This document shows positions 1 to 8,341 of a stretch of 33,623 nucleotides of DNA, in pieces (position 1 is the stretch's first letter; every line of letters begins with the position of its first letter). Made by a program: the position numbers and the translations under genes. The notes under the pieces are model-generated. The model was not told where the DNA came from and made no database searches. It saw only the letters and a program-made list of their open reading frames with translations. Origin of the DNA: Terriglobia bacterium (GTDB lineage: Bacteria; Acidobacteriota; Terriglobia; Bryobacterales; Bryobacteraceae); assembly GCA_020073365.1 (NCBI GenBank), contig JAIQFL010000097.1, positions 1-33,623 of the forward strand, in the 5' to 3' direction.

Positions 1-738
1 TGGATGGTGGTGAACGATCAGGATCTGCCCATGAATCCGCGGCTGCTGGGCAAACCCGGGGTGGGCAAGACCACCCTGGCCTACGCCGCCGGCAGACGCA
101 TGGGGCGCGACGTGTATATTCTGCAAGCCACCATGGATACGCGCCCGGAGGACCTTCTCATCACACCCGTGATTGAAGGAGAAGGCAGCCTTCGGTACGT
201 GGCTTCACCCCTCGTGACGGCCATGCTGCGCGGAGGCATCGCGATTCTGGATGAAGGCAACCGCATGAGCGAGAAAAGCTGGGCCAGCCTCGCCCCACTG
301 CTCGACAACCGGCGCTACGTGGAATCCATCGTCGCGGGTATCAAGATCCGGGCGCACGCGCATTTTCGGCTGGTCGCTACCATGAACGACGATGCATCCA
401 CGTTCGAATTGCCGGAGTATATTCATTCCCGGCTGCAGCCCCAGATCTTCATCGATTTCCCCGAACGCGACGAAGAGTACCACATTCTGAAAGAGAACCT
501 TCCTTTCGCCGAGGAGCGGATCCTGACTTACGTCACGGACTTCCTGCAGATGGCCCACGCCGCCGACGAGCGATATACCGTTCGCGACGGCATCAACGTG
601 GCCCGTTTCGCCATTAAACTGAAGAGCCTCGCGACACAACGGACCCATGAGGCCGAGGCGCTCGAGATCGCCGTCGTGCAGGTGTTGGGAGAGGAAGCGC
701 TGCGCTATGTCCGGAGAAATCGATCTTCCGCTTCCTGA
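1..738 (+). CDS. MoxR-type AAA+ ATPase, 5' end outside the window
   Basis: This reads as an AAA+ ATPase of the MoxR group. These proteins usually act as chaperone-like remodelers of a partner encoded next door. The sequence shows a Walker A motif (GKPGVGKT, near residues 16-23 counted from the ATG at 4), a Walker B-like segment (GIAILDEGNRM), and a sensor-1 stretch (LVATMND). An arginine-containing SRLQP segment follows, as in MoxR proteins. The frame is open to base 1, and little sequence precedes Walker A, so the true start is probably upstream of the window. The ATG at 4 has no visible ribosome site. The stop is TGA at 736-738. The 3' end overlaps the next gene by 32 bases, which suggests translational coupling and a shared function. 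The MoxR assignment is firm; the substrate is unknown. Confidence 0.88.
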   Translation, partial: WMVVNDQDLPMNPRLLGKPGVGKTTLAYAAGRRMGRDVYILQATMDTRPEDLLITPVIEGEGSLRYVASPLVTAMLRGGIAILDEGNRMSEKSWASLAPLLDNRRYVESIVAGIKIRAHAHFRLVATMNDDASTFELPEYIHSRLQPQIFIDFPERDEEYHILKENLPFAEERILTYVTDFLQMAHAADERYTVRDGINVARFAIKLKSLATQRTHEAEALEIAVVQVLGEEALRYVRRNRSSAS

Positions 739-2542
739 TCCCGGCAGCCTGAAACGGGGCCGCTTTACATACTTTCCGGTGGCGCCGGGCCGCCTGGAGT
801 TTGCCATCGAGGTCCGGCAGGCGATTCTGCGGGACCGGCCGCAGGTGATCGCGCTGGAACTACCCGCCACCCTCGAACAGGCGTGGATGCGCGCCGTAAC
901 GCGATTGCCCCAGATGTCCCTGATCTTTTACCCGGACGAGAGCTCTGGCGACGATCAGGCGATTTACGTGCCGGTGGAACCGGCGGATCCGTTCACCGAA
1001 GCCATCCGCACGGGTCTGGAGACAGGCGCGGCGATCGTGTTCGCGGACCCCGACGCCGGGCAGCGCCCGCACCTGAAGGACGCGTATCCGGACACTTACG
1101 CCGTGCGCTACATCGGGCTGACCCGCTACATCGAGGCCTACCGGGTGTATCCCCAGACGCGGTCGGAGGAGATCCAGAGGCATGCGGCGGGGATCGCCTG
1201 GAAACTCCAGGGCACCGATCCGCTGGCGCAGGTGCTGGTCGTGGTATCGCTCAATCTGCTGGACCCCGTGCTGGACGCCATGGAAGAGCCCCAGGGGCAT
1301 CCCATGGCGCGCCCCCGCCGGGAGGGCGTCGAACTCTTCAACCCCCACCCCGAGTCGCTCGGGGAGATCGCCGCCGAGTACCCGGCGCTGCAGTGGCGCT
1401 ACGAGAATTTTCGGACGCTCCTGACAGACGCGAACCTCATTGACCGGCGCCACGCCCAACTGGCCGTGTTTCGCGATGCCGAGAAGCAGTACGAAGCCTC
1501 CACCGGGGAGCGCATGGCCCACTGGCAGCGCCGCCTGCTGGGCCGCTACGCCCGTAACCTGGCGCTGGCCGGAAACGAGCTCTCGGCCGGCATCTTTGAC
1601 CTGACGGTGGCGGCCCGTGGGGTGGCCGACGACAACTACGCGTGGGATGTCTGGGAGGCCGCCAGCCGCTATCCACCGCAAAAGTTGGCCTCCGATGTGA
1701 TGACCGTGCGCATCTCGGGCGAAGAGGTCTGGTTGGACACGCGGCGCATTCGCCTGCGCCGCCGGCTGCCCAGCAGCAAGCAGCGGCTTCGCCCCTTCGG
1801 ATTGAAGCCGCGCAAGAAAGAGAAGTTTCCGGGAGAATGGGCCAGCCAGTTGAACGGCGCCGGCATCTGCTCCTATCCACCCGAGGACCTGGTCATCGAG
1901 GATTACGGCCGGTATCTGAAGCAAAAGGGGAAGAGCATCCTTTCCGAAGAACGCGTTCGCGTGGAGCCCTTCACTACTTCCATCCTGGACGGGATCGACA
2001 TGCGGGAGACCATCCGCAAATGGTACGAGCACCGCATTTATGTGCGCCAGTTCCAGAAGATCCACGGCGAGGTCGGCTCGGTAGTGGTGATCTTCGACGA
2101 AGACCGCGACAACCGCTACTCCTACATGACCACCTGGCTCGGTGAGAACCAAAACGAATCGGACATGGCCTTTTATTCCACGTTCCCGTTCGACAACCTG
2201 GTGGGACCGGGGATCGGACGGGCCGAATATGGCGGGTTTCTGATGAGCCTCCCCCCGCGCCGCATGTATGACGTATGGCAGGACGCGGACTATCAATTCG
2301 CCGAATCGAAATCCGAGCGGCTCCTGCTGGCGGCGCTGGACTACTCGATCCACCGGTACGTGGTCTATGTGGCCGCCAAGCCGCCACGTTCCCTCTTCAA
2401 GACCATCGCCTCGCGCGCCGGCCGTAGCATCATGTACATTCCGATCGGCCAACTATCGCCGGTCTCCCTCAAGAGGATCCGGGTGGTACATGTGCTCGAC
2501 GGCTACGACAAGCGCGAGATCGCCAAGGATTACCTGTGGTGA
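707..2542 (+). CDS. Large MoxR-partner protein, DUF5682/TraB-ChaN-like (tentative)
   Basis: A 611-residue soluble protein that I cannot name with certainty. The start is taken at ATG 707 rather than the in-frame ATG at 647, because 707 has a GGAGAGGAAG-type ribosome site about 10 bases upstream and the 647-706 stretch reads like out-of-frame moxR. The N-terminal region (FTYFPVAPGRLEF, then RDRPQVIALELP) resembles the opening of DUF5682-type proteins, which share a TraB/ChaN-like fold and are found beside MoxR ATPases. There is no signal peptide or membrane segment. The middle is rich in Arg and charged residues. The C-terminal 150 residues (containing VVVIFDEDRDNRY and later YVVYVAAKPP) look like a separate folded domain. 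Overlap with the MoxR gene implies the ATPase acts on this protein or works with it. The family call is low confidence; the CDS itself is high confidence. Confidence 0.8.
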   Translation: MSGEIDLPLPDPGSLKRGRFTYFPVAPGRLEFAIEVRQAILRDRPQVIALELPATLEQAWMRAVTRLPQMSLIFYPDESSGDDQAIYVPVEPADPFTEAIRTGLETGAAIVFADPDAGQRPHLKDAYPDTYAVRYIGLTRYIEAYRVYPQTRSEEIQRHAAGIAWKLQGTDPLAQVLVVVSLNLLDPVLDAMEEPQGHPMARPRREGVELFNPHPESLGEIAAEYPALQWRYENFRTLLTDANLIDRRHAQLAVFRDAEKQYEASTGERMAHWQRRLLGRYARNLALAGNELSAGIFDLTVAARGVADDNYAWDVWEAASRYPPQKLASDVMTVRISGEEVWLDTRRIRLRRRLPSSKQRLRPFGLKPRKKEKFPGEWASQLNGAGICSYPPEDLVIEDYGRYLKQKGKSILSEERVRVEPFTTSILDGIDMRETIRKWYEHRIYVRQFQKIHGEVGSVVVIFDEDRDNRYSYMTTWLGENQNESDMAFYSTFPFDNLVGPGIGRAEYGGFLMSLPPRRMYDVWQDADYQFAESKSERLLLAALDYSIHRYVVYVAAKPPRSLFKTIASRAGRSIMYIPIGQLSPVSLKRIRVVHVLDGYDKREIAKDYLW

Positions 2543-2552
2543 GCCGCGCAGT

Positions 2553-2566
2553 CAGCCCGGAGGCTG
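2553..2566. terminator. Small hairpin between convergent genes
   Basis: CAGCC and GGCTG arms flank a CGGA loop in the 31-base gap between two convergent genes. There is no real T-run on either side, so this is only a weak candidate for a bidirectional terminator. Confidence 0.3.
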
Positions 2567-2573
2567 GTCTTAC

Positions 2574-3947
2574 CTAATTGCATAAGGCACTCTCCAGGCT
2601 CCGCATTTTGGCCGAGAGGGTGGTGCGCTTGAGACGCAGCATTCCCGCAGCCGCTTTCTTGTTTCCCCCGGTCTTGCGCAGCGCCTGCTCCAGGATACTG
2701 CGTTCGATGAGCGCCAGGGTTTGCTCGTAATCCAGGCCATCATCGGGTACGGAGATTACCGGACTAACGACCGGCAAGACGCCCCGTATGCGCGCCGGCG
2801 CGGCAAGCGGGAAATCTCCGGGCGCCAGCAGGGTACGCTCGCCGCTCAACGCAATCGCCATCTCCACTGCGTTCTCCAGTTGGCGAACGTTACCGGGCCA
2901 GGCATAGCAGCGCAATCGATCGAGGGCTTCCGGTCTGAGAGACTTGGGCGGGAGACCCTCCAGCCGGCATACCTTTTCCGCGAAATGCGTGGCGAGCGCC
3001 GGGATATCCCCCGGCCGGTCACGCAACGGTGGCAGGTGAATCGGCACGACGTTCAAGCGATAGTAAAGATCCTCGCGAAAACGGCCTGCCTCCACTCTTT
3101 GGGCCAACTCGCAATTGGTGGCGGCCACCACGCGGATATCCACGTGGACCGTGTCGGAACTGCCCAGCCTCTGGAACTCGCGCTCCTGGAGAACCCTCAG
3201 GAGCTTGGCCTGCAGATCCAGCGGCAAATCGCCGATTTCATCCAGAAACAGGGTGCCCCTGTGGGCCTGCTCGAACCGGCCGACACGGCTCTGCAGAGCT
3301 CCCGTGAAGGCGCCGCGGACGTGGCCGAACAGTTCGGCTTCCAGCAGGTTTTCGGGCAGTGCGCTGCAATTCACGGCAACCCATGGCGCTTTGCGGCGCG
3401 GGCTGGCCATATGGAGCGCCCGGGCGGCAACCTCCTTTCCCGTGCCAGTCTCGCCCGTGATCAGAACGGTGCAGCGGCGGGCGCCCACCAATCGAATGAT
3501 ATGGCTGACCTGCCGCATTTCGGGACTTTCACCGACTAGCAGGCGCTCCCATTCTTCCCGCCCGGCACCGGCCGCCAGGGCGGCCAGATCGCGGCTCCTC
3601 CGAGCCTCAATGGCCTGGTCGATTTGGGCGAAAACGTTGTCGGCCGGGGCCAGGGATAGATGCACCCCGAAGCGGGTCAACTGGACGATCGAGAGAGTGG
3701 CCTCGCAATCTCGGACGAGCAGGGGAACCTGGGGAGCGCAGCGTCGTACACTTTCTAACAAGTCGGCAGGGTTCCAACCGGGTGCTGGAAACTCCAGCAC
3801 AATGGCGTCGTACGGATGTTGATGCGACTCCTCCAAGGCCCTCTCCGGAGTGCGCGTATCGACCGTCCAGCCCGGCGGCGGACAGGCGCATTCAGCAGGC
3901 GGGCGGGACTGAACTGTGCCGATCCACAACACTCGTTTGGCGTCCAT
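2574..3947 (-). CDS. Sigma-54-dependent transcriptional activator (NtrC/FlrC type) with a degenerate receiver domain
   Basis: An enhancer-binding protein of 457 residues. The open frame runs on to 4250, but ATG 3947 is preferred because the receiver-like fold begins there (KRVLWIG). Residues 1-115 look like a CheY-type receiver without its normal phosphorylation site: the expected Asp at the end of beta-3 is Glu52 (AIVLEFPAP) and the conserved Lys-Pro is missing. The central AAA+ domain is complete, with Walker A GETGTGKE (about 165-172), the sigma-54 contact loop GAFTGA (212-217) and Walker B LFLDEIGD (233-240). The C-terminus has a Fis-type helix-turn-helix (NKKAAAGMLRLKRTTLSAKM). It lies divergent from the flgM-flgN-flgK-flgL genes, so it is probably a flagellar regulator of FlrC/FleQ type. 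That role is inferred from position. Confidence 0.9.
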   Translation of the reverse strand: MDAKRVLWIGTVQSRPPAECACPPPGWTVDTRTPERALEESHQHPYDAIVLEFPAPGWNPADLLESVRRCAPQVPLLVRDCEATLSIVQLTRFGVHLSLAPADNVFAQIDQAIEARRSRDLAALAAGAGREEWERLLVGESPEMRQVSHIIRLVGARRCTVLITGETGTGKEVAARALHMASPRRKAPWVAVNCSALPENLLEAELFGHVRGAFTGALQSRVGRFEQAHRGTLFLDEIGDLPLDLQAKLLRVLQEREFQRLGSSDTVHVDIRVVAATNCELAQRVEAGRFREDLYYRLNVVPIHLPPLRDRPGDIPALATHFAEKVCRLEGLPPKSLRPEALDRLRCYAWPGNVRQLENAVEMAIALSGERTLLAPGDFPLAAPARIRGVLPVVSPVISVPDDGLDYEQTLALIERSILEQALRKTGGNKKAAAGMLRLKRTTLSAKMRSLESALCN

Positions 3948-3999
3948 GGCGATTCCATTGAAGCAATCGACAGAAGCAGAGAGAACTTTAGCGGAAAAA

Positions 4000-4017
4000 C
4001 CCGGGAATATTCTCGGG
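4000..4017. promoter_or_regulatory. 18-bp near-perfect palindrome, candidate operator
   Basis: CCCGGGAATATTCTCGGG sits in the divergent gap between the sigma-54 activator gene and flgM. Its two halves are complementary except for one mismatched pair. It lies just upstream of the sigma-28-like promoter at 4025-4052. A Fis-type activator binding a dyad here is plausible but unproven. Confidence 0.5.
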
Positions 4018-4024
4018 AAACAGC

Positions 4025-4052
4025 TAAAGGGGACGAGACCGGCAGCCGATAT
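4025..4052 (+). promoter_or_regulatory. Sigma-28 (FliA)-type promoter for flgM
   Basis: TAAA at 4025-4028 and GCCGATAT at 4045-4052 match the flagellar sigma-28 consensus (TAAA, about 15 bases, GCCGATAA). The spacing here is 16 bases. Transcription would start near 4059-4060, shortly before flgM. This fits FlgM being the anti-sigma-28 factor and the genes behind it being late flagellar genes. Confidence 0.7.
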
Positions 4053-4082
4053 GTCATTTAGCCAAAGGTTGGCGTGTTCGGT

Positions 4083-4397
4083 ATGAGAATCTACGATGTG
4101 AATCTGACGGGCACTTCGGCCGCCGAGTCCAGCCGCGCGCAGGAGACACCCCACTCCGGCCGTGCCGGGAGCGCCCGAGCAGGGGAAGCGGGCGCGGGTG
4201 GAACCGGCGACCGCGTGGAACTTTCGAATACCTTGGGACGTCTGTCCCAAGCGATGTCGGCGGATGGGTCGGCGCGAGCCAGCAGGGTGCAGGCGCTGGC
4301 GGCCGAGTACCAGAGCGGGAGCTATCGGCCCGATTCCGCAGCCACCAGCAGAGACATGGTTGCCGAGGCCCTGGCGGCGGGCGGCAAGTCATCGTGA
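4083..4397 (+). CDS. flgM: FlgM-like anti-sigma-28 factor
   Basis: A small protein of 104 residues that would hold the flagellar sigma factor FliA inactive until the hook-basal body is finished. FlgM features are visible. The N-terminal part is low complexity and disordered (Ala, Gly, Ser rich). It is followed by DRVELSNTLGRLSQAM and then by RVQALAAEYQSGSYRPDS, the typical C-terminal sigma-binding signature. The start is uncertain. ATG 4083 gives an MRIYDVN opening typical of the family, while GTG 4074 lies closer to an AAAGG ribosome site at 4064-4068. The stop TGA at 4395-4397 overlaps the GTG start of the next gene, so the two are translationally coupled. It is the first gene after the sigma-28-type promoter. 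Confidence 0.82.
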   Translation: MRIYDVNLTGTSAAESSRAQETPHSGRAGSARAGEAGAGGTGDRVELSNTLGRLSQAMSADGSARASRVQALAAEYQSGSYRPDSAATSRDMVAEALAAGGKSS

Positions 4398-4756
4398 CGG
4401 CGAATCTCGTATTGGAACGGCTTCTCCTGGTCCGATCGGAAGTGGAGCAGGCGCGCGGCCTATTGCTCTCCCCATCGGCGGAAGGGATGGATCACTGCTC
4501 GGCCGTCCTGGAATCCGCCTGCTGCGAGTTGGCCGGTTGCCGGCCCTGGCTGAGCGGGGCAAGCGGCCATCCTGAGGTCTTGGTGGAGGCCCATCGCCTG
4601 CAACAGGCTGTTCGCCGTGCCGGCGGTCTGCTCGAAACCGCGTGGGACTACTATGCGCAGTGGAACCGGACGCGGTCAGGGTGGAGCGCTGGCTACACGC
4701 CTCGAGGGGAACCGCCGCCGCAGATTCGCCGGGGGCTGGTTTGTCTGACGGGATAG
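4394..4756 (+). CDS. FlgN-like flagellar export chaperone (putative)
   Basis: A 120-residue helical protein starting at GTG 4394, which overlaps the flgM stop. FlgN-type proteins are cytoplasmic chaperones that hold the hook-filament junction proteins FlgK and FlgL for export. Evidence here is mainly context: it lies exactly between flgM and flgK-flgL, which is the usual place of flgN. It is also of the right size, mostly alpha-helical by composition, and ends in a short segment with tyrosines and Gly-Tyr-Thr-Pro-Arg-Gly, a pattern seen in FlgN tails. Sequence similarity within this family is weak, so the call is positional. The stop is TAG, four bases before the flgK ATG. Confidence 0.6.
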   Translation: MTANLVLERLLLVRSEVEQARGLLLSPSAEGMDHCSAVLESACCELAGCRPWLSGASGHPEVLVEAHRLQQAVRRAGGLLETAWDYYAQWNRTRSGWSAGYTPRGEPPPQIRRGLVCLTG

Positions 4757-4760
4757 CACC

Positions 4761-6293
4761 ATGTCTAACCTCCTGTCCTCTCTAGGAAACTCAGCCGTGG
4801 CGCTGGACGCCTACGACCAGGTACTGGCGGTCATGCAGAACAACGTGGCCAACGCCTCGACCCCGGGTTACGCCAAACAGAGCCTGCCGCTGGAAGCCAT
4901 GCCGCTCGATCTGGCATTGGGGTCGTCGGGAGGTGTGCGCGCCGGCAAGGTACAAAGCGCGCGGGATGAATTCGCCGAGCAGGCGGTTCGGCGGCAAACC
5001 GTCGAGCTCGGACAGGCGCAGCAGAACGTCAACAGCCTCACCGCCCTTCAATCGCAGTTCGACGTCTCGGGTACAGCGGGCATCTCCAACGCTCTGAATA
5101 ATCTGTTCCAGAGTTTCTCGGCTTGGGGACAAGCGCCTTCGGACACAACCGCCCGTAAGAACGTGATCGATCGGGCCAAGGCGGTGGCCAGTTCCTTCCA
5201 GCAAGCCGCCGCCGGGTTGGCCAATGTAGCCCAGGATACCGAAGGGCAACTCCAACAGACGGTGAGCCAGGTGAACCAGTTGGTGGGGAAGCTGCAGGGA
5301 TACAACACCGAGATTCTCCAGGGCGCTCGAAACGATCCCAGCATTGATGCCCAAGTGAATTCCACGCTGGAACAACTATCGCAGTACGCCGGCTTCACTG
5401 CGACGCACCAGGCCGACGGTTCGGTCTCGGTTATGCTCAACGGCGAGACGCCTCTATTGGTGGGAGATCAGTCGTACGCTCTTAGTTACGGACTTCGAGG
5501 GCCCAATGCCACGTCGCCCTATCCGGACGCGCCGCCATCCGCCCACATTTACGCATCCGACGGCCGAGACATCACGTCGAAGACCACGGGGGGCCAACTC
5601 GGCGCTCTGCTCAACGTTCACAACCACGTCCTGCCCTCGTACCTGGGCGATGCGACCCATCCAGGCGACCTGAACACCATGGCGCAGCAGTTCGCCGACC
5701 GCGTGAACGAGCTCTTGACGTCGGGCTATGTTACCGACCACTCGGACGGATCGGACGGCTCGATGCCGCAATCGGGCGTGCCACTTTTTCAGTACGCCAC
5801 CACCACAACCACCGCCAGCGACGGCACCGTCAGCCAGGGCCCCGACTACACCCGAGTGGCACAGTCTCTCGCGGTGAATCCGGCCGTTACTCAGGACCAA
5901 TTGGCAGCGATCACGGGGAACCCCACGCCGGTCGATACGCAGCCTGTCACGCTGACGCAGGAGGTGTCCAACGGAGTTCCACTCGCGCTGTCTAATCTGG
6001 CCAAGCCGACAGACCCCAACGACATGGTCAACGGCACCACCAGCTTTAGTGCGTTCTATGGCGGGATGGCTGCCCGGGTCGGAAGCGCTCTAAACGATGC
6101 GACCAATCAACTGCAGGCCCAACAATCGACAGTGGCACAGGCCAAGGATCTCCGCCAACAGATATCCGGTGTCTCCCTGGACGAGGAGGCCACGGTGATG
6201 ATCCAGTTCCAGAGGGCGTATGAGGCCAACGCCCGTCTGATTACCGTGCTGGATCAGCTCACACAAGACATCATCAATATCCTGCACCCATAA
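4761..6293 (+). CDS. flgK: Flagellar hook-associated protein 1 (FlgK)
   Basis: FlgK (HAP1), 510 residues, forms the first junction layer between hook and filament and is exported through the flagellar type III system. The N-terminal segment contains the family pattern AYDQVLAVMQNNVANASTPGYAKQ, the rod/hook-family signature in which Asn-Asn-x-Ala-Asn is followed by Thr-x-Gly-Tyr. The C-terminal segment contains VSLDEEATVMIQFQRAYEAN, the matching coiled-coil signature. The central part is variable and rich in Thr, Ser and Asp, as expected for the surface domain. Its length is in the normal range. There is no cleavable signal peptide, as is normal for this family. The ribosome site is modest (GGGA). 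It sits four bases after the flgN-like gene and eight bases before flgL, so all are likely cotranscribed. Confidence 0.95.
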   Translation: MSNLLSSLGNSAVALDAYDQVLAVMQNNVANASTPGYAKQSLPLEAMPLDLALGSSGGVRAGKVQSARDEFAEQAVRRQTVELGQAQQNVNSLTALQSQFDVSGTAGISNALNNLFQSFSAWGQAPSDTTARKNVIDRAKAVASSFQQAAAGLANVAQDTEGQLQQTVSQVNQLVGKLQGYNTEILQGARNDPSIDAQVNSTLEQLSQYAGFTATHQADGSVSVMLNGETPLLVGDQSYALSYGLRGPNATSPYPDAPPSAHIYASDGRDITSKTTGGQLGALLNVHNHVLPSYLGDATHPGDLNTMAQQFADRVNELLTSGYVTDHSDGSDGSMPQSGVPLFQYATTTTTASDGTVSQGPDYTRVAQSLAVNPAVTQDQLAAITGNPTPVDTQPVTLTQEVSNGVPLALSNLAKPTDPNDMVNGTTSFSAFYGGMAARVGSALNDATNQLQAQQSTVAQAKDLRQQISGVSLDEEATVMIQFQRAYEANARLITVLDQLTQDIINILHP

Positions 6294-6301
6294 AGGACGC
6301 C

Positions 6302-7210
6302 ATGATTACCAACCTCGACCCCGCATCCGAACTCTTCCTTGCCAATGTCGACCGGATCCAACAAAACATCGCGGCGGCCAACCGCCAGGTCTCTTCCGGC
6401 AAGAAGATCAATGTCGCCTCGGACGCTCCCGATCAAATCGGCTCTCTAATCCAGCTTCGGGCGAGCCTCCAGCACAACAGCCAGATTCAATCCAATCTCA
6501 CCTCAGCCAAAGCGGATGCCGCCAGCGCCGATACGGCGCTCAGTTCCGCCATCACGCTGATGGATCAAGCCCTTGTCCTGGGCGAGCAGGGCGCCAACTC
6601 CACCCAAACCTCCGACGCACGCCAGAGCTTCGCCCAGCAGGTGCAGTCGATCCAGGACCAAATGGTCGCCTGCAGCCAGACAACGTCCCAGGGGCGCTAC
6701 ATCTTCAGCGGCGATCAGATGAACAGCCCGGCATATACGTTCAACTCCGCCCTGTTGTCGACCAACCCGGTGGTGCGACAATTCGTCGCCGCGGCCACGT
6801 ACCGCATTGAGGACCCGGCCGGGGGATCCTTCGCTGCCGCGCAAAGCGCGCAACAGATCTTTGACGGTCCCGCCCCGGGAAACGTATTCACCGCGCTCAA
6901 CAACCTGCGCCTCGCCCTTCTAGGCGGCGACACAACTACCATCGCCAATGCAATCGACCCGATCAAGCAGGCTTCCATGCATCTGAATTCCGTGCAGGCG
7001 TTCTACGGTCAGGTTGAGAACCGGATACAGACAGCCTCGGACTTCGCGAGTAGGCTCGATACCCAGCTCAGGACCAAGATCAGCCAGATCGAGGATGCGG
7101 ATGTGACCAGTGCCGCACTGGAACTTACCCAAGCCTCCACGCAGCTTCAGGCCGCATTACAGATGAAGGGCAAGATGCCACATACCAGCCTGTTTGACTA
7201 TCTCGCCTGA
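6302..7210 (+). CDS. flgL: Flagellar hook-associated protein 3 (FlgL)
   Basis: FlgL (HAP3), 302 residues, forms the second junction layer, on which the flagellin filament is built. The N-terminal part has the flagellin-like helix (LFLANVDRIQQNIAAANRQVSSGKKINVASDAPDQIG), here given in pieces: the RQVSSGKKI and ASDAPD signatures are clear. The C-terminal part has the partner helix (TSAALELTQASTQLQAALQM). Its length is close to the family norm. The ribosome site AAAGGA lies about 5 bases before the ATG. The gene ends with TGA at 7208-7210, immediately followed by the stop of the convergent gene, leaving no room for a dedicated terminator. Confidence 0.93.
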   Translation: MITNLDPASELFLANVDRIQQNIAAANRQVSSGKKINVASDAPDQIGSLIQLRASLQHNSQIQSNLTSAKADAASADTALSSAITLMDQALVLGEQGANSTQTSDARQSFAQQVQSIQDQMVACSQTTSQGRYIFSGDQMNSPAYTFNSALLSTNPVVRQFVAAATYRIEDPAGGSFAAAQSAQQIFDGPAPGNVFTALNNLRLALLGGDTTTIANAIDPIKQASMHLNSVQAFYGQVENRIQTASDFASRLDTQLRTKISQIEDADVTSAALELTQASTQLQAALQMKGKMPHTSLFDYLA

Positions 7211-8341
7211 TCAGTCGAACAGGTGCGGCACAAATCGGCTCAGGTTCGTGGTGATGGGCATGTCCGACTCCCGAATGCCCATGCCGCCGGCGGCATTGCC
7301 CTCCTCGTGCCCGATCACCCAGCTACCCAGCACCGGATACATACCGTCGAAGCTCTTGAGCGGCGCCAGGTCCTGGTAGATGAAGCCCTCCGCTCCGTAA
7401 TCGCCACCCGTTTCCACATCGTTGCCCGGCTGATGCAGCGTGATGTTGGCGCCTTCGCGCCCCAGCAGCGGCTTTCTGATCCACGACATCATCAGGCCCG
7501 GCCCGTCGAAGCTCGCCTCCAGCAGGTTGGGGTGACGCGGGTAGAGCTTCCACAAGACCGGCAGGATTCCCTTATTCGAAAGCAGCATCTTCCATGGGGG
7601 TTCGATCCATAGGGTGGACGCAGCACCCAGGTGCTTGCCAAATTCCTCCCGTACCATCCACTCCCAGGGATACAGCTTGAACACGGCGCCCAGAGGTTGA
7701 TTGTCCGGCCCCACGAAAGCCCTCCCATCCCACCCGATTTCATCGATCGGAAAAATCGATGCCGTGAGCCCCGCCTGTTGCGCTGTGTCCTGGAGGTAGG
7801 TGACCGTCATTCCGTCTTCGGCGTCGTCCATCGAACAGAGGTCGACGCGGTCGCCAGGCAGGTACGGTTTCAGTTCCTTCCAAAGCGCGATCAGCCTCTC
7901 ATGAATGGAGTTGAACTGATCGCGCCTGGGGAATATGTCTTGGAGCCAGTGCCACTGCACCACCGCCGCTTCCAGCAGCGACGTGGGCGTGTCCGCGTTG
8001 TACTCCAGCAGCTTGGGCGGATGCACGCCGTCCCAGGCGAAGTCGAATCGTCCGTAGAGAGAGGGCGGCTCCGCCTCCCACGAGCTTTCGATCAAAGGTA
8101 CGGCGCTCTCCGGAATCCCCATCCTGTCATACAGCTTGTGATCGATCACGTGCTGCGCCGCGGCGAGCGTCATTTTTTCAAGCTCGTTGGTGGCTGCTTC
8201 CAGGATGTCTACCTCTTTGGCCGTGAACTCATAAAACGCCGACTCGTCCCAGTACGGTTGCTGACCGGAATGCCAGGTGAGGCCGACCTCTTCCACCTTT
8301 TTTTGCCAATCTGTCCGTGGTGTCGCTCGAATTCGTCGCAT
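7211..8341 (-). CDS. Glutathionylspermidine synthase-like ATP-grasp protein (YgiC/YjfC type)
   Basis: A protein of 376 residues of the preATP-grasp/ATP-grasp family that includes the synthetase half of glutathionylspermidine synthetase and the E. coli proteins YgiC and YjfC. These are expected to ligate a peptide and an amine with ATP, though YgiC-type substrates are not settled. The recognisable parts are the opening RTDWQKKVEEVGLTWH, the FDFAWDGVHPPKLLEYNADTPTSL segment (family core) and the LSNKGILPVLWKLYPRHPNLL segment near the C-terminus. The start at ATG 8341 is preferred over the longer open frame because it has a GGGGGAG ribosome site and overlaps the preceding lipoprotein stop as TAATG. 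This neighbour is YgiB-like, which supports the YgiB-YgiC pairing. Confidence 0.88.
   Translation of the reverse strand: MRRIRATPRTDWQKKVEEVGLTWHSGQQPYWDESAFYEFTAKEVDILEAATNELEKMTLAAAQHVIDHKLYDRMGIPESAVPLIESSWEAEPPSLYGRFDFAWDGVHPPKLLEYNADTPTSLLEAAVVQWHWLQDIFPRRDQFNSIHERLIALWKELKPYLPGDRVDLCSMDDAEDGMTVTYLQDTAQQAGLTASIFPIDEIGWDGRAFVGPDNQPLGAVFKLYPWEWMVREEFGKHLGAASTLWIEPPWKMLLSNKGILPVLWKLYPRHPNLLEASFDGPGLMMSWIRKPLLGREGANITLHQPGNDVETGGDYGAEGFIYQDLAPLKSFDGMYPVLGSWVIGHEEGNAAGGMGIRESDMPITTNLSRFVPHLFD

Noticed and set aside
860..2452. A 530-codon open frame on the minus strand opposite the MoxR partner gene
   Set aside because: It is a by-product of high GC and codon bias; it has no motif or ribosome site and lies fully antisense to a better gene.
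7205..7216. TGATCA at the meeting of the flgL and ygiC-like stops as a regulatory palindrome
   Set aside because: It follows simply from two abutting TGA stops on opposite strands.
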